64,000 nucleotides of DNA from Diaminobutyricimonas aerilata (GTDB lineage Bacteria; Actinomycetota; Actinomycetes; Actinomycetales; Microbacteriaceae): assembly GCF_002797715.1 (NCBI RefSeq), contig NZ_PGFF01000001.1, forward strand, positions 1,759,304 through 1,823,303, in the 5' to 3' direction. A program made the position numbers and the translations under genes. The notes under the pieces were generated by a model. That model had not been told where the DNA came from, did not search any database, and worked only from the letters and a program-made list of their open reading frames with translations. Below, piece after piece: positions 27,576 through 35,938 of the stretch (its first letter is position 1; the number at the start of each line of letters is the position of its first letter).

Positions 27576-28874
27576 TCAGTAGGCGAGGAGGAGGTCGGTC
27601 AGCACCCGGCGCCCGAACGAGAGGGAATCGAGCGGGACCCGCTCGTCGACCCCATGGAACATGCCGGGGAAGTCGAGCTCGGCGGGCAGTCGCAGCGGCG
27701 CGAATCCGTATCCGGTGATCCCGAGCTTACTGAGGGCCTTGTTGTCCGTTCCACCGCTCATCAGGTACGGCAGCACCGGCACGCCCGGGTCGTGGCGGTG
27801 CAGCGCCTCGACCATGGTCTCGACGAGCCGGCCCGAGAACGGGTTCTCGAGCCCGACATCGCGGTGCACGACCTCGATCTCGATGTCGTCGCCGACGAGG
27901 CGCTGCACCTCGGCGAGCACCTCGTCCTCCTCCCCCGGCAGGGTGCGGATGTCGACGAGGGCCTCGGCCGTGTCGGGGATGACGTTGTGCTTGTAGCCGG
28001 CGGTGAGCAGGGTCGGGTTGGTCGTCGTGCGCAGGGTCGCCTGGATGAAGCCGGCAGCGGTGCCGGTGCCGAGCACGACCTCGTCGGGAGAGACGCGCTG
28101 CGGATCCACGCCGAGCAGCGCGGCGAGCTCGGCGACGAGCCGCTCGGTCGTCTCGGTGAGCCGCACCGGCCAGTCGCGGCGGCCGAGCACGACGATCGCC
28201 TCCGCGAGCCGGGTGATCGCGTTGTCGCGCATGACCCGCGACCCGTGCGCCGCGGTGCCGCGGGCGCGCAGGCGCACCCAGACGAGCGCCTTCTCCCCCG
28301 TCTGCAGCAGGTAGGCACGTTCCCCCGCGAGGGTGATCGAGTACCCGCCGACCTCGCTGATCGCCTCCGTCGCGCCCGCGAAGAGCTCGGGACGGTGGTC
28401 GACGAGCCAGTGCGAGCCGAGCACGCCGCCGGCCTCCTCGTCGGCGAAGAACGCGACGACGAGGTCGCGCGCCGGGCGGCGACCGCTGCCGAGGATGTCC
28501 TGCAGCGCGGTGAGGATCATCGCGTCCATGTTCTTCATGTCGACGGCGCCGCGGCCCCACAGCATCCCGTCGCGGATCTCCCCGCCGAACGGGTCGACCG
28601 ACCAGTTCGCGGCATCCGCGGGCACGACGTCGAGGTGCCCGTGCACGACGAGGGCGGGCTTGGACGGATCCGCTCCCGCCACACGCGCGACGACGCTCGT
28701 GCGCCGCGGCTCGGACTCGACGTACTCGGGTTCCAGCCCGAGGCCCGAGAGGATGGCGCCGACGTACTCGGCGGCCTCCGTCTCGCCGCGGGAGCGCCCT
28801 TCGCCCCAGTTCGTGGTGTCGAACCGGATCAGGTCGCGGGCGATGCGTGCGGTCTCGTCGAGCTCCTCGGACAT
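27576..28874 (-). CDS. M20-family metallo-peptidase/deacylase
   Basis: This 432-aa protein has the M20 metal site residues: His-Asp in '[12 protein letters not shown]', Asp in '[13 protein letters not shown]', Glu-Glu in '[16 protein letters not shown]' and a final His in '[11 protein letters not shown]'. A dimerisation lid begins near residue 195 ('[13 protein letters not shown]'). It is a dinuclear zinc enzyme cleaving peptides or N-acyl amino acids; the substrate cannot be fixed. No signal peptide. It is co-directional with uppP. Confidence 0.88.
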   Translation of the reverse strand: MSEELDETARIARDLIRFDTTNWGEGRSRGETEAAEYVGAILSGLGLEPEYVESEPRRTSVVARVAGADPSKPALVVHGHLDVVPADAANWSVDPFGGEIRDGMLWGRGAVDMKNMDAMILTALQDILGSGRRPARDLVVAFFADEEAGGVLGSHWLVDHRPELFAGATEAISEVGGYSITLAGERAYLLQTGEKALVWVRLRARGTAAHGSRVMRDNAITRLAEAIVVLGRRDWPVRLTETTERLVAELAALLGVDPQRVSPDEVVLGTGTAAGFIQATLRTTTNPTLLTAGYKHNVIPDTAEALVDIRTLPGEEDEVLAEVQRLVGDDIEIEVVHRDVGLENPFSGRLVETMVEALHRHDPGVPVLPYLMSGGTDNKALSKLGITGYGFAPLRLPAELDFPGMFHGVDERVPLDSLSFGRRVLTDLLLAY

Positions 28875-28988
28875 GCGCCCACGCTACCCGGCCGCCTTCC
28901 CGCATCCGCCCGACCGGCACGCTGGGAGGCCCATGGGAGGCGCCGGAACGACCCCGGAGTCCCGAGACGCCGCGCGTAGCCTGCCCGC

Positions 28989-29264
28989 ATGGCAAGCGAC
29001 GAACGACCCGCGCTGCGTTCCGGTGCGGGACGCAACGAGATCGAGCTGTACATCGACCTGCTCCGCGACGAGCTGCAGGGAACCCTGCACGACATCGGTC
29101 AGCGCCTCGACGTGCGCTGGCACGCGCTGCGCGTGGCTGGGAGCTTCCGCCGCGACTACCGCAAGGCGCCGGGCGCCTTCGCGGCGCTCGCCGGGGTGCT
29201 CGGCGCCGTGGCCGTCTGGATGACCGCGGCGACCGTGATCGACCGGAGGAAGAACCGTGGTTGA
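28989..29264 (+). CDS. DUF3618-like small membrane protein
   Basis: This 91-aa protein has an amphipathic N-terminal helix 'NEIELYIDLLRDELQGTLHDIGQRLDVRWH' reminiscent of DUF3618 (ExxIxxTRxxLxxTxxxL), followed by one membrane segment (residues 64-83) and a basic tail. Function unknown. It overlaps the start of the YihY gene by 8 bp, so the two are probably co-translated. Confidence 0.65.
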   Translation: MASDERPALRSGAGRNEIELYIDLLRDELQGTLHDIGQRLDVRWHALRVAGSFRRDYRKAPGAFAALAGVLGAVAVWMTAATVIDRRKNRG

Positions 29265-30327
29265 GAACGCGAGCAAGCGCGAGCAGCAGTCCGTCGACCC
29301 GGACGACCCGCGCAAGCCGGACTCCCCCACGCAGCTCGACGGGCAGTCGTGGAAGTACGTCGTCAAGAAGACGTTCCGCGAGTTCAGCGCCGACCAGTGC
29401 ACCGATCTCGCCGCTGCGCTCACCTACTACGCCGTCCTCGCGATCTTCCCCGCGATCCTCGCCGCCCTGTCGATCCTCGGGCTCTTCGGCGAGGCCGAGC
29501 GCACGACCGACGCCGTGCTCGACATCATCGGCGGATTCATCCAGGACTCCCAGACCCTCGAGGCGATCAAGGGCCCGGTGGAGTCGCTCACCTCGCAACC
29601 CGCCGCCGGTCTCGCGTTTGTGACCGGCCTGCTCGGCGCCCTGTGGTCGGCGTCCGGCTTCGTGGGTGCCTTCAGCCGCGCGATGAACCGCATCTACGGC
29701 ATCGAGGAGGGCCGCGGGTTCCTCAAGCTGCGGCCCATGCAGCTCGGCGTGACGATCGTCTCGGTGCTGCTGCTCACGGTCGCCGCCGTGCTGCTCGTGC
29801 TGAGCGGACCGGTGGCGGAGGCGATCGGGAACGTCATCGGCCTCGGCGAGGCCGCCCTCATCGTGTGGAACATCGCCAAGTGGCCGGTCATCGTCGCGAT
29901 CGCCGTGTTCGTGCTCGCGCTGCTCTACTACGCGGCGCCGAACGTGAAGCAGCCGAAGTTCAAGTGGACGAGCATCGGATCGATCGTCGCCCTCGTCGTC
30001 TGGGCGCTCGCCACCGTCGGATTCGCGATCTACGTGAGCAACTTCTCGAACTACGACGCGACCTACGGCTCGCTCGGTGGTGTGATCGCGCTGCTGCTGT
30101 GGATCTGGATCAGCAACAACGCGCTGCTGCTCGGCGCCGAGCTCGACTCCGAGCTCGAACGCGGCCGCGAGCTGCAGGCCGGGCTCGAGGCGGAGGAGAC
30201 GCTCAAGCTGCCGCCGCGCGACACGAAGGCGAGCGACAAGAAGGCCGACCAGCGTGCCGCCGACCGGCTGACCGGATGGCGCATCCGGCGCTACTACGAG
30301 CGCCACCCGGAGGAGCGCAAGGACTGA
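29257..30327 (+). CDS. YihY/virulence factor BrkB-family membrane protein
   Basis: This 356-aa protein starts at GTG 29257. It has six membrane segments and the family's conserved 'DLAAALTYYAVLAIFPAILAAL' first helix, 'LGALWSASGFVGAFSRAMNRIYGIEEGRGFLKLRP', 'LYYAAPNVKQPKFKWTSIGS' broken over the central loop, and 'GGVIALLLWIWISNNALLLGAELDSELER'. The old 'ribonuclease BN' label for this family is wrong. The role is unknown, possibly transport or envelope related. The C-terminus is charged and cytoplasmic. Confidence 0.9.
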   Translation: MVENASKREQQSVDPDDPRKPDSPTQLDGQSWKYVVKKTFREFSADQCTDLAAALTYYAVLAIFPAILAALSILGLFGEAERTTDAVLDIIGGFIQDSQTLEAIKGPVESLTSQPAAGLAFVTGLLGALWSASGFVGAFSRAMNRIYGIEEGRGFLKLRPMQLGVTIVSVLLLTVAAVLLVLSGPVAEAIGNVIGLGEAALIVWNIAKWPVIVAIAVFVLALLYYAAPNVKQPKFKWTSIGSIVALVVWALATVGFAIYVSNFSNYDATYGSLGGVIALLLWIWISNNALLLGAELDSELERGRELQAGLEAEETLKLPPRDTKASDKKADQRAADRLTGWRIRRYYERHPEERKD

Positions 30328-30385
30328 CGCGGGGGCCCTCCGAATCCGTGCTAGTGTCGTCTCTCGGTCGACCTGGTCGGCCAGC

Positions 30386-30470
30386 GCGCGGGTGGCGGAA
30401 ATGGCAGACGCGCTAGCTTGAGGTGCTAGTGCCCGTATAGGGCGTGGGGGTTCAAGTCCCCCCTCGCGCA
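30386..30470 (+). tRNA. tRNA-Leu, anticodon GAG
   Basis: An 85-nt class II tRNA folds cleanly. The acceptor GCGCGGG (30386-30392) pairs with CTCGCGC (30463-30469), with one G-U. The anticodon stem CTAGC/GCTAG encloses the loop TTGAGGT with anticodon GAG, reading CUC/CUU. A long variable arm (TGCCCGTATAGGGCG) follows, and the T arm is GGGGG TTCAAGT CCCCC. The discriminator is A and CCA is not encoded. It lies between the YihY gene and a strong terminator. Confidence 0.95.
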
Positions 30471-30475
30471 CAGCT

Positions 30476-30510
30476 GAGAGCCCCGGAGGAATCCGGGGCT
30501 CTCGCCGTTT
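30476..30510 (+). terminator. Rho-independent terminator after tRNA-Leu
   Basis: A perfect 12-bp stem, GAGAGCCCCGGA (30476-30487) with TCCGGGGCTCTC (30492-30503), is closed by a GGAA (GNRA-type) tetraloop and followed by GCCGTTT. It starts 6 bp after the tRNA. Confidence 0.9.
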
Positions 30511-30669
30511 AACCGGCGCCTCCGGAGCGGATGCGTCGTCGCAACGTCAGCCGCGCCAGATCCGCGCTCGCCTCGTCTCGACGACGACCTGTGCCGCGCA
30601 CATTTCCACGCGCGCTCGAAAGGATCACGGCGCACGCAAGAATGCGCGGCGTGACCGCCCCCGCGACCG

Positions 30670-30716
30670 CTGGACTCGCCGGCCGCGCCGCCGCCTGGAC
30701 TCGCCGGCCGCGCCGC
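30670..30716. repeat. 22-bp direct repeat in a non-coding gap
   Basis: CTGGACTCGCCGGCCGCGCC + GC occurs twice, at 30670-30691 and 30695-30716, with period 25. It sits in the 229-bp gap (30511-30739) between the tRNA terminator and the 3' end of the leftward Pyr_excise-like gene. I see no gene in that gap. Confidence 0.7.
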
Positions 30717-30739
30717 GCGAGCGGCGCCGACGGATGCGG

Positions 30740-31213
30740 TCAGGGCAGCCGGTCGGAGCCGTCGGGGTTCGTCGTGCCGTCGGGGGCCGGCGGCCACTTG
30801 TACGGCAGGTCGTCGGGCACACCCGGGAAGAGCGGCCCGTAGAGCTCCGGGTCCTTGCGGATGAGGTTCGACCGGTGGCTGAGGTGGAACTCCTCGTCGC
30901 CGATCCACGGGGGCATGTCGAGTTCCGCCTGCTGCAACGCCTCCACCTCGGGCGCGAAGGCGAGCACCACCGGACGCACCGTGTCGCTGTGGCCCTGACG
31001 GATCCACTCGTCGGTGACGACGAGCGAGTACTTCACGAGCGCCGGCAGGTGCCCGCGCCACATCTTCGCGACGGGATGGTGACGCCAGCCGTATCCCGGC
31101 ACGGTGAGCGCCCGGAGCACCTGGAGCGCCTCCACCCGTTGCTTGCCGAGCCGCGCCCGGTCGAGCACCGCGGCGCTGCGGTCGAACTCCGGATAGGGCA
31201 GGAAGGTCTGCAC
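30740..31213 (-). CDS. MSMEG_6728-type protein, pyrimidine dimer DNA glycosylase-like (Pyr_excise)
   Basis: This 157-aa protein is taken to start at GTG 31213 (MQTFLPYPEFDRSAAVLD), because family members start at this motif and the longer open frame upstream is low-complexity Arg-rich. Conserved parts are 'LGKQRVEALQVLRALTVPGYGWRHHPVAKMW', given here as two overlapping motifs (LGKQRVEALQVLRAL and PGYGWRHHPVAKMW), and 'WIGDEEFHLSHRSNLIRKDP'. The family is distantly similar to T4 endonuclease V-like proteins. DNA repair activity is not shown for this type. Confidence 0.8.
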   Translation of the reverse strand: MQTFLPYPEFDRSAAVLDRARLGKQRVEALQVLRALTVPGYGWRHHPVAKMWRGHLPALVKYSLVVTDEWIRQGHSDTVRPVVLAFAPEVEALQQAELDMPPWIGDEEFHLSHRSNLIRKDPELYGPLFPGVPDDLPYKWPPAPDGTTNPDGSDRLP

Positions 31214-31291
31214 CCCTCGACTCTCGCACTCGGGTCGACGCCGTCGCCGGGCCTCCGGGCGGATGTGCAGCCGAAGTAGGCTGGCGGGGCG

Positions 31292-32683
31292 ATGAGCATG
31301 CAACGCCGGACCTTCCTGATCGGGGCGGCATCGGGACTGTCGATGCTGCTGCTCTCCGGCTGCACGACGCCGGATCCGAGACCCACCCGCCCCACCCCGA
31401 CCCCGAGCAGCCCGCTGCCGCGGCCCGCGGGGATGGTCCGCAGCCGCTGGGCGTCGGACTCCTTCACCCGGGGCGCGTCGAGCTACCTGCCCGTCGGTTC
31501 GTCACCGGATGATCGCGTCGCCCTGCGGGAGCCCGTGCAGCGCCGGGTGTTCTTCGCCGGCGAGGCGACCTCGAGCGAGCATCCGAACAGCGTCGCCGGT
31601 GCCCAGGAATCCGGCCGCCGCGCCGCCGACGAGGTGACCGCGGTCGCCGACGACGCCGAGCGCATCGCGATCGTCGGAGCCGGTATCGCGGGAGCCGCGG
31701 CGGCGCGGCAGCTCACCCGCGACGGATTCGACGTCGTGGTCGTCGAGGCGCGCGACCGCACCGGCGGACGCATCGACACGCGACGCTCCGACTCCTGGCC
31801 GGTGCCGGTCGAGCTCGGCGCCGCGTGGGTGCACGACCTCGCCGGGACCGACGTGCTGCAGCAGCTCACCCGCCTGCAGATCGACACCGCCATCGCGGAC
31901 GTGCGTCAGGTGCGCGACGCCGCCGGTGCCGTCCTCGACGTGGACCCCGCCGCCGGTGCCGCGGCCGTCACCCGCGCGGTCGACGCCGCCGCGAGCGGGG
32001 TGCGCGACGTCTCGGTGGCGACCGCCCTCGCCGACACCGGGGCGTCGACCGACGACCCGGCGCTCCGAGTGCACCTCGCCGACCCAATCGTCGCGCGACT
32101 CGGCGCCGACCCGGACGAGCTCTCCGCCTGGTTCGCGACGACCGAGGTGCCCGCGGGCGCCGATCAGCTCGTCACCGGCGGCATGGCAGCGCTCATCGAC
32201 GACGCGCTCGACGGCATCCGGGTGTCGCTCTCGAGCGCGGTCACGCGGATCGGCTACGACGCCGACGGCGTGAACCTGCGCCTGGCCACCGGGGAGTCGC
32301 TCAACGTCGACCGGGTGATCGTGACCGTGCCCCTCGGGGTGCTGCAGGACGGAGCCATCGAGTTCGACCCGCCGCTGCCCTTCGCGCAGCGCTCCGCGAT
32401 CGCCGCCCTCGGCGTGGGACTGCAGGATGTGGTCTGGCTGCGGTTCGACGAGCCCCTCTGGTCGACCGAGGCGACGCTGTGGGTGTCGCTCGACGAGGAC
32501 CTCGACATCACACAGTGGATCAACCTCGAGCCGATCACCGGGGAGGCCGTGCTCGTGGGCCGGCTCGCCGGCGACGCCGCCCGCCGCTTCGCCGACTACG
32601 ACGACGACGAGGCCGAGACGGCCGCACTCGAGAGCCTGCGGCCCTTCCTCGAACCCGCGGCGGAGGACGGCGCGACCGGCTAG
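31292..32683 (+). CDS. Circularly permuted flavin amine oxidase, Tat-dependent lipoprotein
   Basis: This 463-aa protein starts with a Tat-type signal (QRRTFLIGAASG) that ends in a lipobox 'LLSGC' (Cys24), followed by a Pro/Thr linker. Residues 51-115 carry what is normally the C-terminal end of amine oxidases: 'SRWASDSFTRGASSYLPVG', 'RRVFFAGEATSSEHP' and 'ESGRRAADEV'. Only then does the normally N-terminal FAD motif appear: 'IAIVGAGIAGAAAARQL' (126-142) and 'VVEARDRTGGRI' (150-161). The chain ends after 'AALESLRPFLEP', where a standard enzyme would continue into the moved segment. All parts of the FAD site are present, so a folded, active, surface-anchored oxidase is plausible. The substrate is unknown. 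Confidence 0.85.
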   Translation: MSMQRRTFLIGAASGLSMLLLSGCTTPDPRPTRPTPTPSSPLPRPAGMVRSRWASDSFTRGASSYLPVGSSPDDRVALREPVQRRVFFAGEATSSEHPNSVAGAQESGRRAADEVTAVADDAERIAIVGAGIAGAAAARQLTRDGFDVVVVEARDRTGGRIDTRRSDSWPVPVELGAAWVHDLAGTDVLQQLTRLQIDTAIADVRQVRDAAGAVLDVDPAAGAAAVTRAVDAAASGVRDVSVATALADTGASTDDPALRVHLADPIVARLGADPDELSAWFATTEVPAGADQLVTGGMAALIDDALDGIRVSLSSAVTRIGYDADGVNLRLATGESLNVDRVIVTVPLGVLQDGAIEFDPPLPFAQRSAIAALGVGLQDVVWLRFDEPLWSTEATLWVSLDEDLDITQWINLEPITGEAVLVGRLAGDAARRFADYDDDEAETAALESLRPFLEPAAEDGATG

Positions 32684-33318
32684 ACCCGTGTGGGGATGAG
32701 GCGCGACAGGCCGATGAGCGCCGCCGCGACCCCGGAGAACAACGCGAGTGCCGCGATCGCGTAGCCGGCGAACTCCCCCAGGTTGTCGAGCTGGCCGGGG
32801 TCGAGGAAGAAGTACGGGTACCACCCGACGATCGAGCCGCGCAGCATCGTCGCCATCCCCCAGACGACGGGATAGCCGAGCACGAGGGCACTCATCCGCC
32901 ACGACACCCGCCGTCGACCGGGCGCGAACAGCCAGTCGAGCACCGCGTACCCGGGGATCCAGAAGTGCAGCAGCTGATCCGACCACGGCACCTCGAGGCG
33001 GTAGTCGACGTTGCCGGCCTGCGTGGCGAGCAACGCGAACACGATGCCCGCGACGCCGAGGTAGGAGGTGACCAGGAGACGAGCGGTGCTGAACCATGTC
33101 GCATCCACGGGTCGCCGCCACGCCGAGACGGCGCCGGTGACCATGAGCGCGACCCCCGCGATGTTGCTCTGCATCGTGAGGTAGCCGAAGTAGTTGCCCG
33201 TCGCGAACGTGCTGAATCCGAGGCCGTAGAAGAACCGGCCGACGAGCGCGACGACCCCGACGACGGCGACGACCAGACGCAGCACCGCGACCACACGGTG
33301 GTGACGGGCGGGGATCAT
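32680..33318 (-). CDS. Pr6Pr-like (FAR-17a/AIG1-type) membrane protein
   Basis: This 212-aa protein has six membrane segments (about 10-30, 45-63, 80-100, 115-130, 140-160 and 180-205). The loop motifs 'FFYGLGFSTFATGNYFGYLTMQSNI' (here cut as FFYGLGFSTFATGN and YFGYLTMQSNI) and 'GSIVGWYPYFFLDP' match the Pr6Pr family of six-helix proteins. Function unknown; eukaryotic relatives are serine hydrolases of lipid esters. Its TAG stop and the TAG stop of the amine oxidase share the four bases CTAG. Confidence 0.75.
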   Translation of the reverse strand: MIPARHHRVVAVLRLVVAVVGVVALVGRFFYGLGFSTFATGNYFGYLTMQSNIAGVALMVTGAVSAWRRPVDATWFSTARLLVTSYLGVAGIVFALLATQAGNVDYRLEVPWSDQLLHFWIPGYAVLDWLFAPGRRRVSWRMSALVLGYPVVWGMATMLRGSIVGWYPYFFLDPGQLDNLGEFAGYAIAALALFSGVAAALIGLSRLIPTRV

Positions 33319-33615
33319 CGGGAGCGCGGGAGGGCCGACGCGATCGCTCCGTCGCGCGCGCGGGCGCAGGCGGGCACGGGAGCGGCGGACATGCCTCCCA
33401 GCCTACGGATGCGCGGTCAGTCGAGCGCACCGGCCGCCCCCGCCAGGTCGGCGGCGAGCCGCCCGGACGCGTCGTCCGCTCCGGCGTGCCGCGCAGCCGG
33501 AGCGGCCGACGGGTGCGCTGCGAGCAGCGCCCGCGTCCCGTCGGATGCGGGGCGGAACCGGATGCACGCTGAGTGCGCGCTGGACGCTGTCGGCGGTGCC
33601 GGGGACAATGGGCGC
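33319..33615. other. 297-bp gap without a convincing gene
   Basis: This stretch separates the divergent Pr6Pr and SRAP genes. It is very GC-rich. A leftward frame inside it ('SGRLAADLAGAAGALD' end) is Ala-rich with no good start, so I do not call it. No SOS box is seen before the SRAP gene. Confidence 0.5.
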
Positions 33616-34314
33616 ATGTGCGGACGCTTCGCGGTCATCCAGAGCCAGGACGACCTGGCCGACCTCTTCGAGATCGAACGCGTCGCCGAGGACGTGCCGC
33701 CGCCGTCGTACAACATCGCCCCGACCGAGCGGGTCCCCGTCGTGCTCGAATCCGCGAAGGAGGGCTCGGAGGGACGGCGACTGGAGGGCGCGCGCTGGGG
33801 ACTGGTGCCCTCGTTCGCGAAGGACATCTCGGTCGGAGTGCGGGCGTTCAACGCCCGCGTCGAGACGATCGCCACGAACGGCATGTTCAAGACCGCGTAC
33901 GTCAAGCGCCGGGCGATCGTGCCCGCCGCGGGGTATTACGAGTGGCAGAAGCTCGCCGACGGCAAGCAGCCCTACTTCCTGCACCCCGCCGACGGGAGCC
34001 CGCTCGCGTTCGCGGGGCTCTACGAGTGGTGGAAGAACCCCGCAGACGGGCAGTGGCTGCTCTCGACCACGATCATCACGCGCCCGGCGACGGGGGAACT
34101 CGAGGAGATCCACGACCGCATGCCGTTGTTCCTCGCCCCTGAGCTGTGGGGCGACTGGCTCGACCCGCGCTCGAAGCCCTCCGAGGAGCTCGTACAGCAC
34201 GCGCTCGACGCCGGCTCACGCATCGGCGACGGGTTCGAACTGCGCCCGGTCGGATCCGCGGTCGGGCCCACCCGCAACAAGATCGACGACCCCTCGCTGC
34301 TCGAGCCGGTGTGA
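33616..34314 (+). CDS. SRAP (YedK/HMCES-type) abasic-site DNA-protein crosslink protein
   Basis: This 232-aa protein starts 'MCGRF', exposing catalytic Cys2 after Met removal. It has 'YNIAPTERVPVVL' (Asn), 'RWGLVPSFAK', 'FNARVETIA', 'RRAIVPAAGYYEWQ' (catalytic Glu) and 'EIHDRMPLFL' (catalytic His). SRAP proteins form a thiazolidine crosslink with abasic sites in single-stranded DNA and so protect replication forks. ATG 33616 is fixed by the need for Cys2. Its stop overlaps the nnr start by 1 bp (TGATG). It lies just ahead of the SOS mutasome. Confidence 0.92.
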   Translation: MCGRFAVIQSQDDLADLFEIERVAEDVPPPSYNIAPTERVPVVLESAKEGSEGRRLEGARWGLVPSFAKDISVGVRAFNARVETIATNGMFKTAYVKRRAIVPAAGYYEWQKLADGKQPYFLHPADGSPLAFAGLYEWWKNPADGQWLLSTTIITRPATGELEEIHDRMPLFLAPELWGDWLDPRSKPSEELVQHALDAGSRIGDGFELRPVGSAVGPTRNKIDDPSLLEPV

Positions 34315-34988
34315 TGCCCGCCGGATACTCCGCCGACTCCGTACGCGCCGCCGAGGCCCCGCTGCTCGCCGCGGGGGTGCCGCTCATGCGCCGCGCCGCC
34401 GCGGGACTCGCGCACGAACTGCGCCGGGAATTGCGCTCCGCCGACGACCGGGTGCTCGTGCTCGTCGGCGGCGGGGACAACGGCGGCGACGCCCTCTTCG
34501 CCGCGGCGGAACTCGCGGCCGACGGGGTGCGCGTCGACGCCGTCGCCGCAGCGGAACGGATGCACCCGGCGGGCCGGGAGGCGGCGCTCGCCGCGGGGGT
34601 GCGGCTGCGGCCCGCCGCCCCGCTCGGCGAGGTCGTCGCGCTCGCCCGCGCGGCGGCCGTCGTGGTCGACGGGCTCGTCGGCATCGGTTCGGACTCCCCG
34701 GCGCTGCGCGGGGTGCCGCGGGAACTCGTCGTCGCCCTGCTGCCCGTGGTCGCGGCGCCTGCGGGCCCGCGTGTGGTCGCGGTCGACGTGCCGAGCGGCA
34801 TCCACCCCGACTCGGGCGACGTGCCGGATGCGGCGGTGCTGCCCGCCGATGTCACGGTCACCTTCGGCGCGGTGAAGGCGGGCCTGCTGCGCGCGCCCGC
34901 GTCCGCCCTCGCGGGCGAGGTGCGCCTCGTCGAGATCGGGCTCGACCTCGCGGGCGTCACCCCGCTCGTGCCCGCCCCTCCCGCCTGA
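34314..34988 (+). CDS. NAD(P)H-hydrate epimerase (YjeF N-terminal domain)
   Basis: This 224-aa protein has the YjeF_N fold: 'SADSVRAAEAPLLAAG' at the N-terminus, 'LVLVGGGDNGGDALFAAAELA' (the GGxGNNGGDG-like phosphate loop, slightly degenerate), 'VVVDGLVGIGS' and 'VVAVDVPSGIHPDSGDV'. It would interconvert R and S epimers of damaged NAD(P)H hydrate. The dehydratase (NnrD) domain that is fused in E. coli is missing, so it must be encoded elsewhere. It is coupled to the SRAP gene by TGATG. Confidence 0.85.
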   Translation: MPAGYSADSVRAAEAPLLAAGVPLMRRAAAGLAHELRRELRSADDRVLVLVGGGDNGGDALFAAAELAADGVRVDAVAAAERMHPAGREAALAAGVRLRPAAPLGEVVALARAAAVVVDGLVGIGSDSPALRGVPRELVVALLPVVAAPAGPRVVAVDVPSGIHPDSGDVPDAAVLPADVTVTFGAVKAGLLRAPASALAGEVRLVEIGLDLAGVTPLVPAPPA

Positions 34989-35034
34989 CCCGCCCCGCGC
35001 ATCCGCCCGCGCCGCGAGCGGCTGTGGTGGCGAT

Positions 35035-35089
35035 TTCCCGTCGCAAAGTGCGGGTGCGGCCCGGTTCCACCCGCAATATGCGACGGGAA
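35035..35089. repeat. Hairpin repeat copy A (TTCCCGTC...GACGGGAA family)
   Basis: The left outer arm TTCCCGTCGCA (35035-35045) pairs with TGCGACGGGAA (35079-35089). A 3x3 internal loop (AAG/ATA) follows, then an inner stem TGCGGGTG (35049-35056) with CACCCGCA (35068-35075) and an 11-nt loop. The outer end sequence and the architecture recur in copies B and C. It lies in the 257-bp gap between nnr and the imuA' promoter. No T-run follows. Confidence 0.85.
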
Positions 35090-35210
35090 CTGCCGTCCGA
35101 AATACATCGGCGGCTCGGGTCGGCGGATGCGGTGAGGATGGGGTGCGCGGCGGCCCGGAGCGCCCAGGAAACGAGCGGGATTTACGACACGCGCGCGATG
35201 TCGGTGCCGA

Positions 35211-35239
35211 TTGACATATTCGAACGTATGTTCGATCCT
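35211..35239 (+). promoter_or_regulatory. SOS promoter with perfect LexA box for imuA'-imuB-dnaE2
   Basis: TTGACA at 35211-35216 is a consensus -35. The LexA box TCGAACGTATGTTCGA at 35220-35235 is a perfect palindrome of the Gram-positive type (CGAAC-N4-GTTCG). A -10 candidate GATCCT at 35234-35239 is 17 bp from the -35, so LexA would cover the promoter core. The predicted transcript start falls at about 35246, the A of the imuA' ATG, which suggests a leaderless mRNA. Confidence 0.85.
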
Positions 35240-35245
35240 GAGGGC

Positions 35246-35938
35246 ATGCCGGCGACCCTCCTCGATACCGCCGCACCCGTCGCCGACGAGGTGCAGCGGC
35301 TCAAGGCGCGCATCCGGCAGATGCAGGCTCCCAAACTGGATTCGCGCACGCTGCCGACGCATCCGGCGTTCGCCGACCTGTTGCCCGGCGGCGCGCTGCT
35401 CGAGGGCGGCGCGTACTCGGTCGCCCCCTCTTCTGCGCTCGTGATGGCGCTGCTCTCCGGCCCGTCCGCGGCCGGATCGTGGTGCGGCGTCGTCGGCATG
35501 CCCGAGTTCGGAGTCGAGGCCGCGCAGCAGTTCGGCGTCGACCTCGACCGGCTCGTGCTCGTTCCGGAACCTGGTGAGCAGTGGCTGAGCGTCACGGCCG
35601 CGATCGCCGACGTGCTCACGGTCGTCGTCACCCGTCCGGCGTCGCGCGCGAGCGACTCCGCCGTGGCGCGGCTCGCCGCACGGTTGCGCCAGCGCGGGGC
35701 GACCCTGCTCGTGCTCGGCGCCTGGCCGCAGGCCGACGCGATGATCAGCCTCAGCGACAGCAGCTGGTCGGGCGTCGGCGACGGACACGGCTACCTCGAC
35801 CGCCACGAGGTCACCGTCACGGTGTCGAGCCGTCAGTCGCCGGTGCCCCGCAGTGCCCGGATGCTGCTGCCCGGTCCCGAGCAGCAGGTGCGGGCCCTCG
35901 GTCCGGTGCGCGCACCGCGCGTGCGGGCGGTCGGCTGA
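35246..35938 (+). CDS. imuA': ImuA'-like mutasome accessory protein
   Basis: This 230-aa RecA-related protein without a Walker A has an N-terminal helix 'VADEVQRLKARIRQMQ', then 'GALLEGGAYSVAPSSALVMALLSGPSA', 'WCGVVGMPEFGVEAAQQFGVDLDRLVLVPEPG' (as separate blocks WCGVVGMPEFGVEAAQ and DLDRLVLVPEPG), and a C-terminal 'PRSARMLLPGPEQQVRA'. The ATG at 35246 is chosen over 35228 because it coincides with the predicted transcript start; ATG 35228 lies inside the LexA box. ImuA' works with ImuB and DnaE2 in damage-induced translesion synthesis. Its stop overlaps the imuB start by 1 bp. Confidence 0.85.
   Translation: MPATLLDTAAPVADEVQRLKARIRQMQAPKLDSRTLPTHPAFADLLPGGALLEGGAYSVAPSSALVMALLSGPSAAGSWCGVVGMPEFGVEAAQQFGVDLDRLVLVPEPGEQWLSVTAAIADVLTVVVTRPASRASDSAVARLAARLRQRGATLLVLGAWPQADAMISLSDSSWSGVGDGHGYLDRHEVTVTVSSRQSPVPRSARMLLPGPEQQVRALGPVRAPRVRAVG

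Noticed and set aside
33417-33905. A leftward gene antisense to the SRAP gene start
   Set aside because: Most of it overlaps the confident SRAP gene and the remainder is Ala-rich low complexity.
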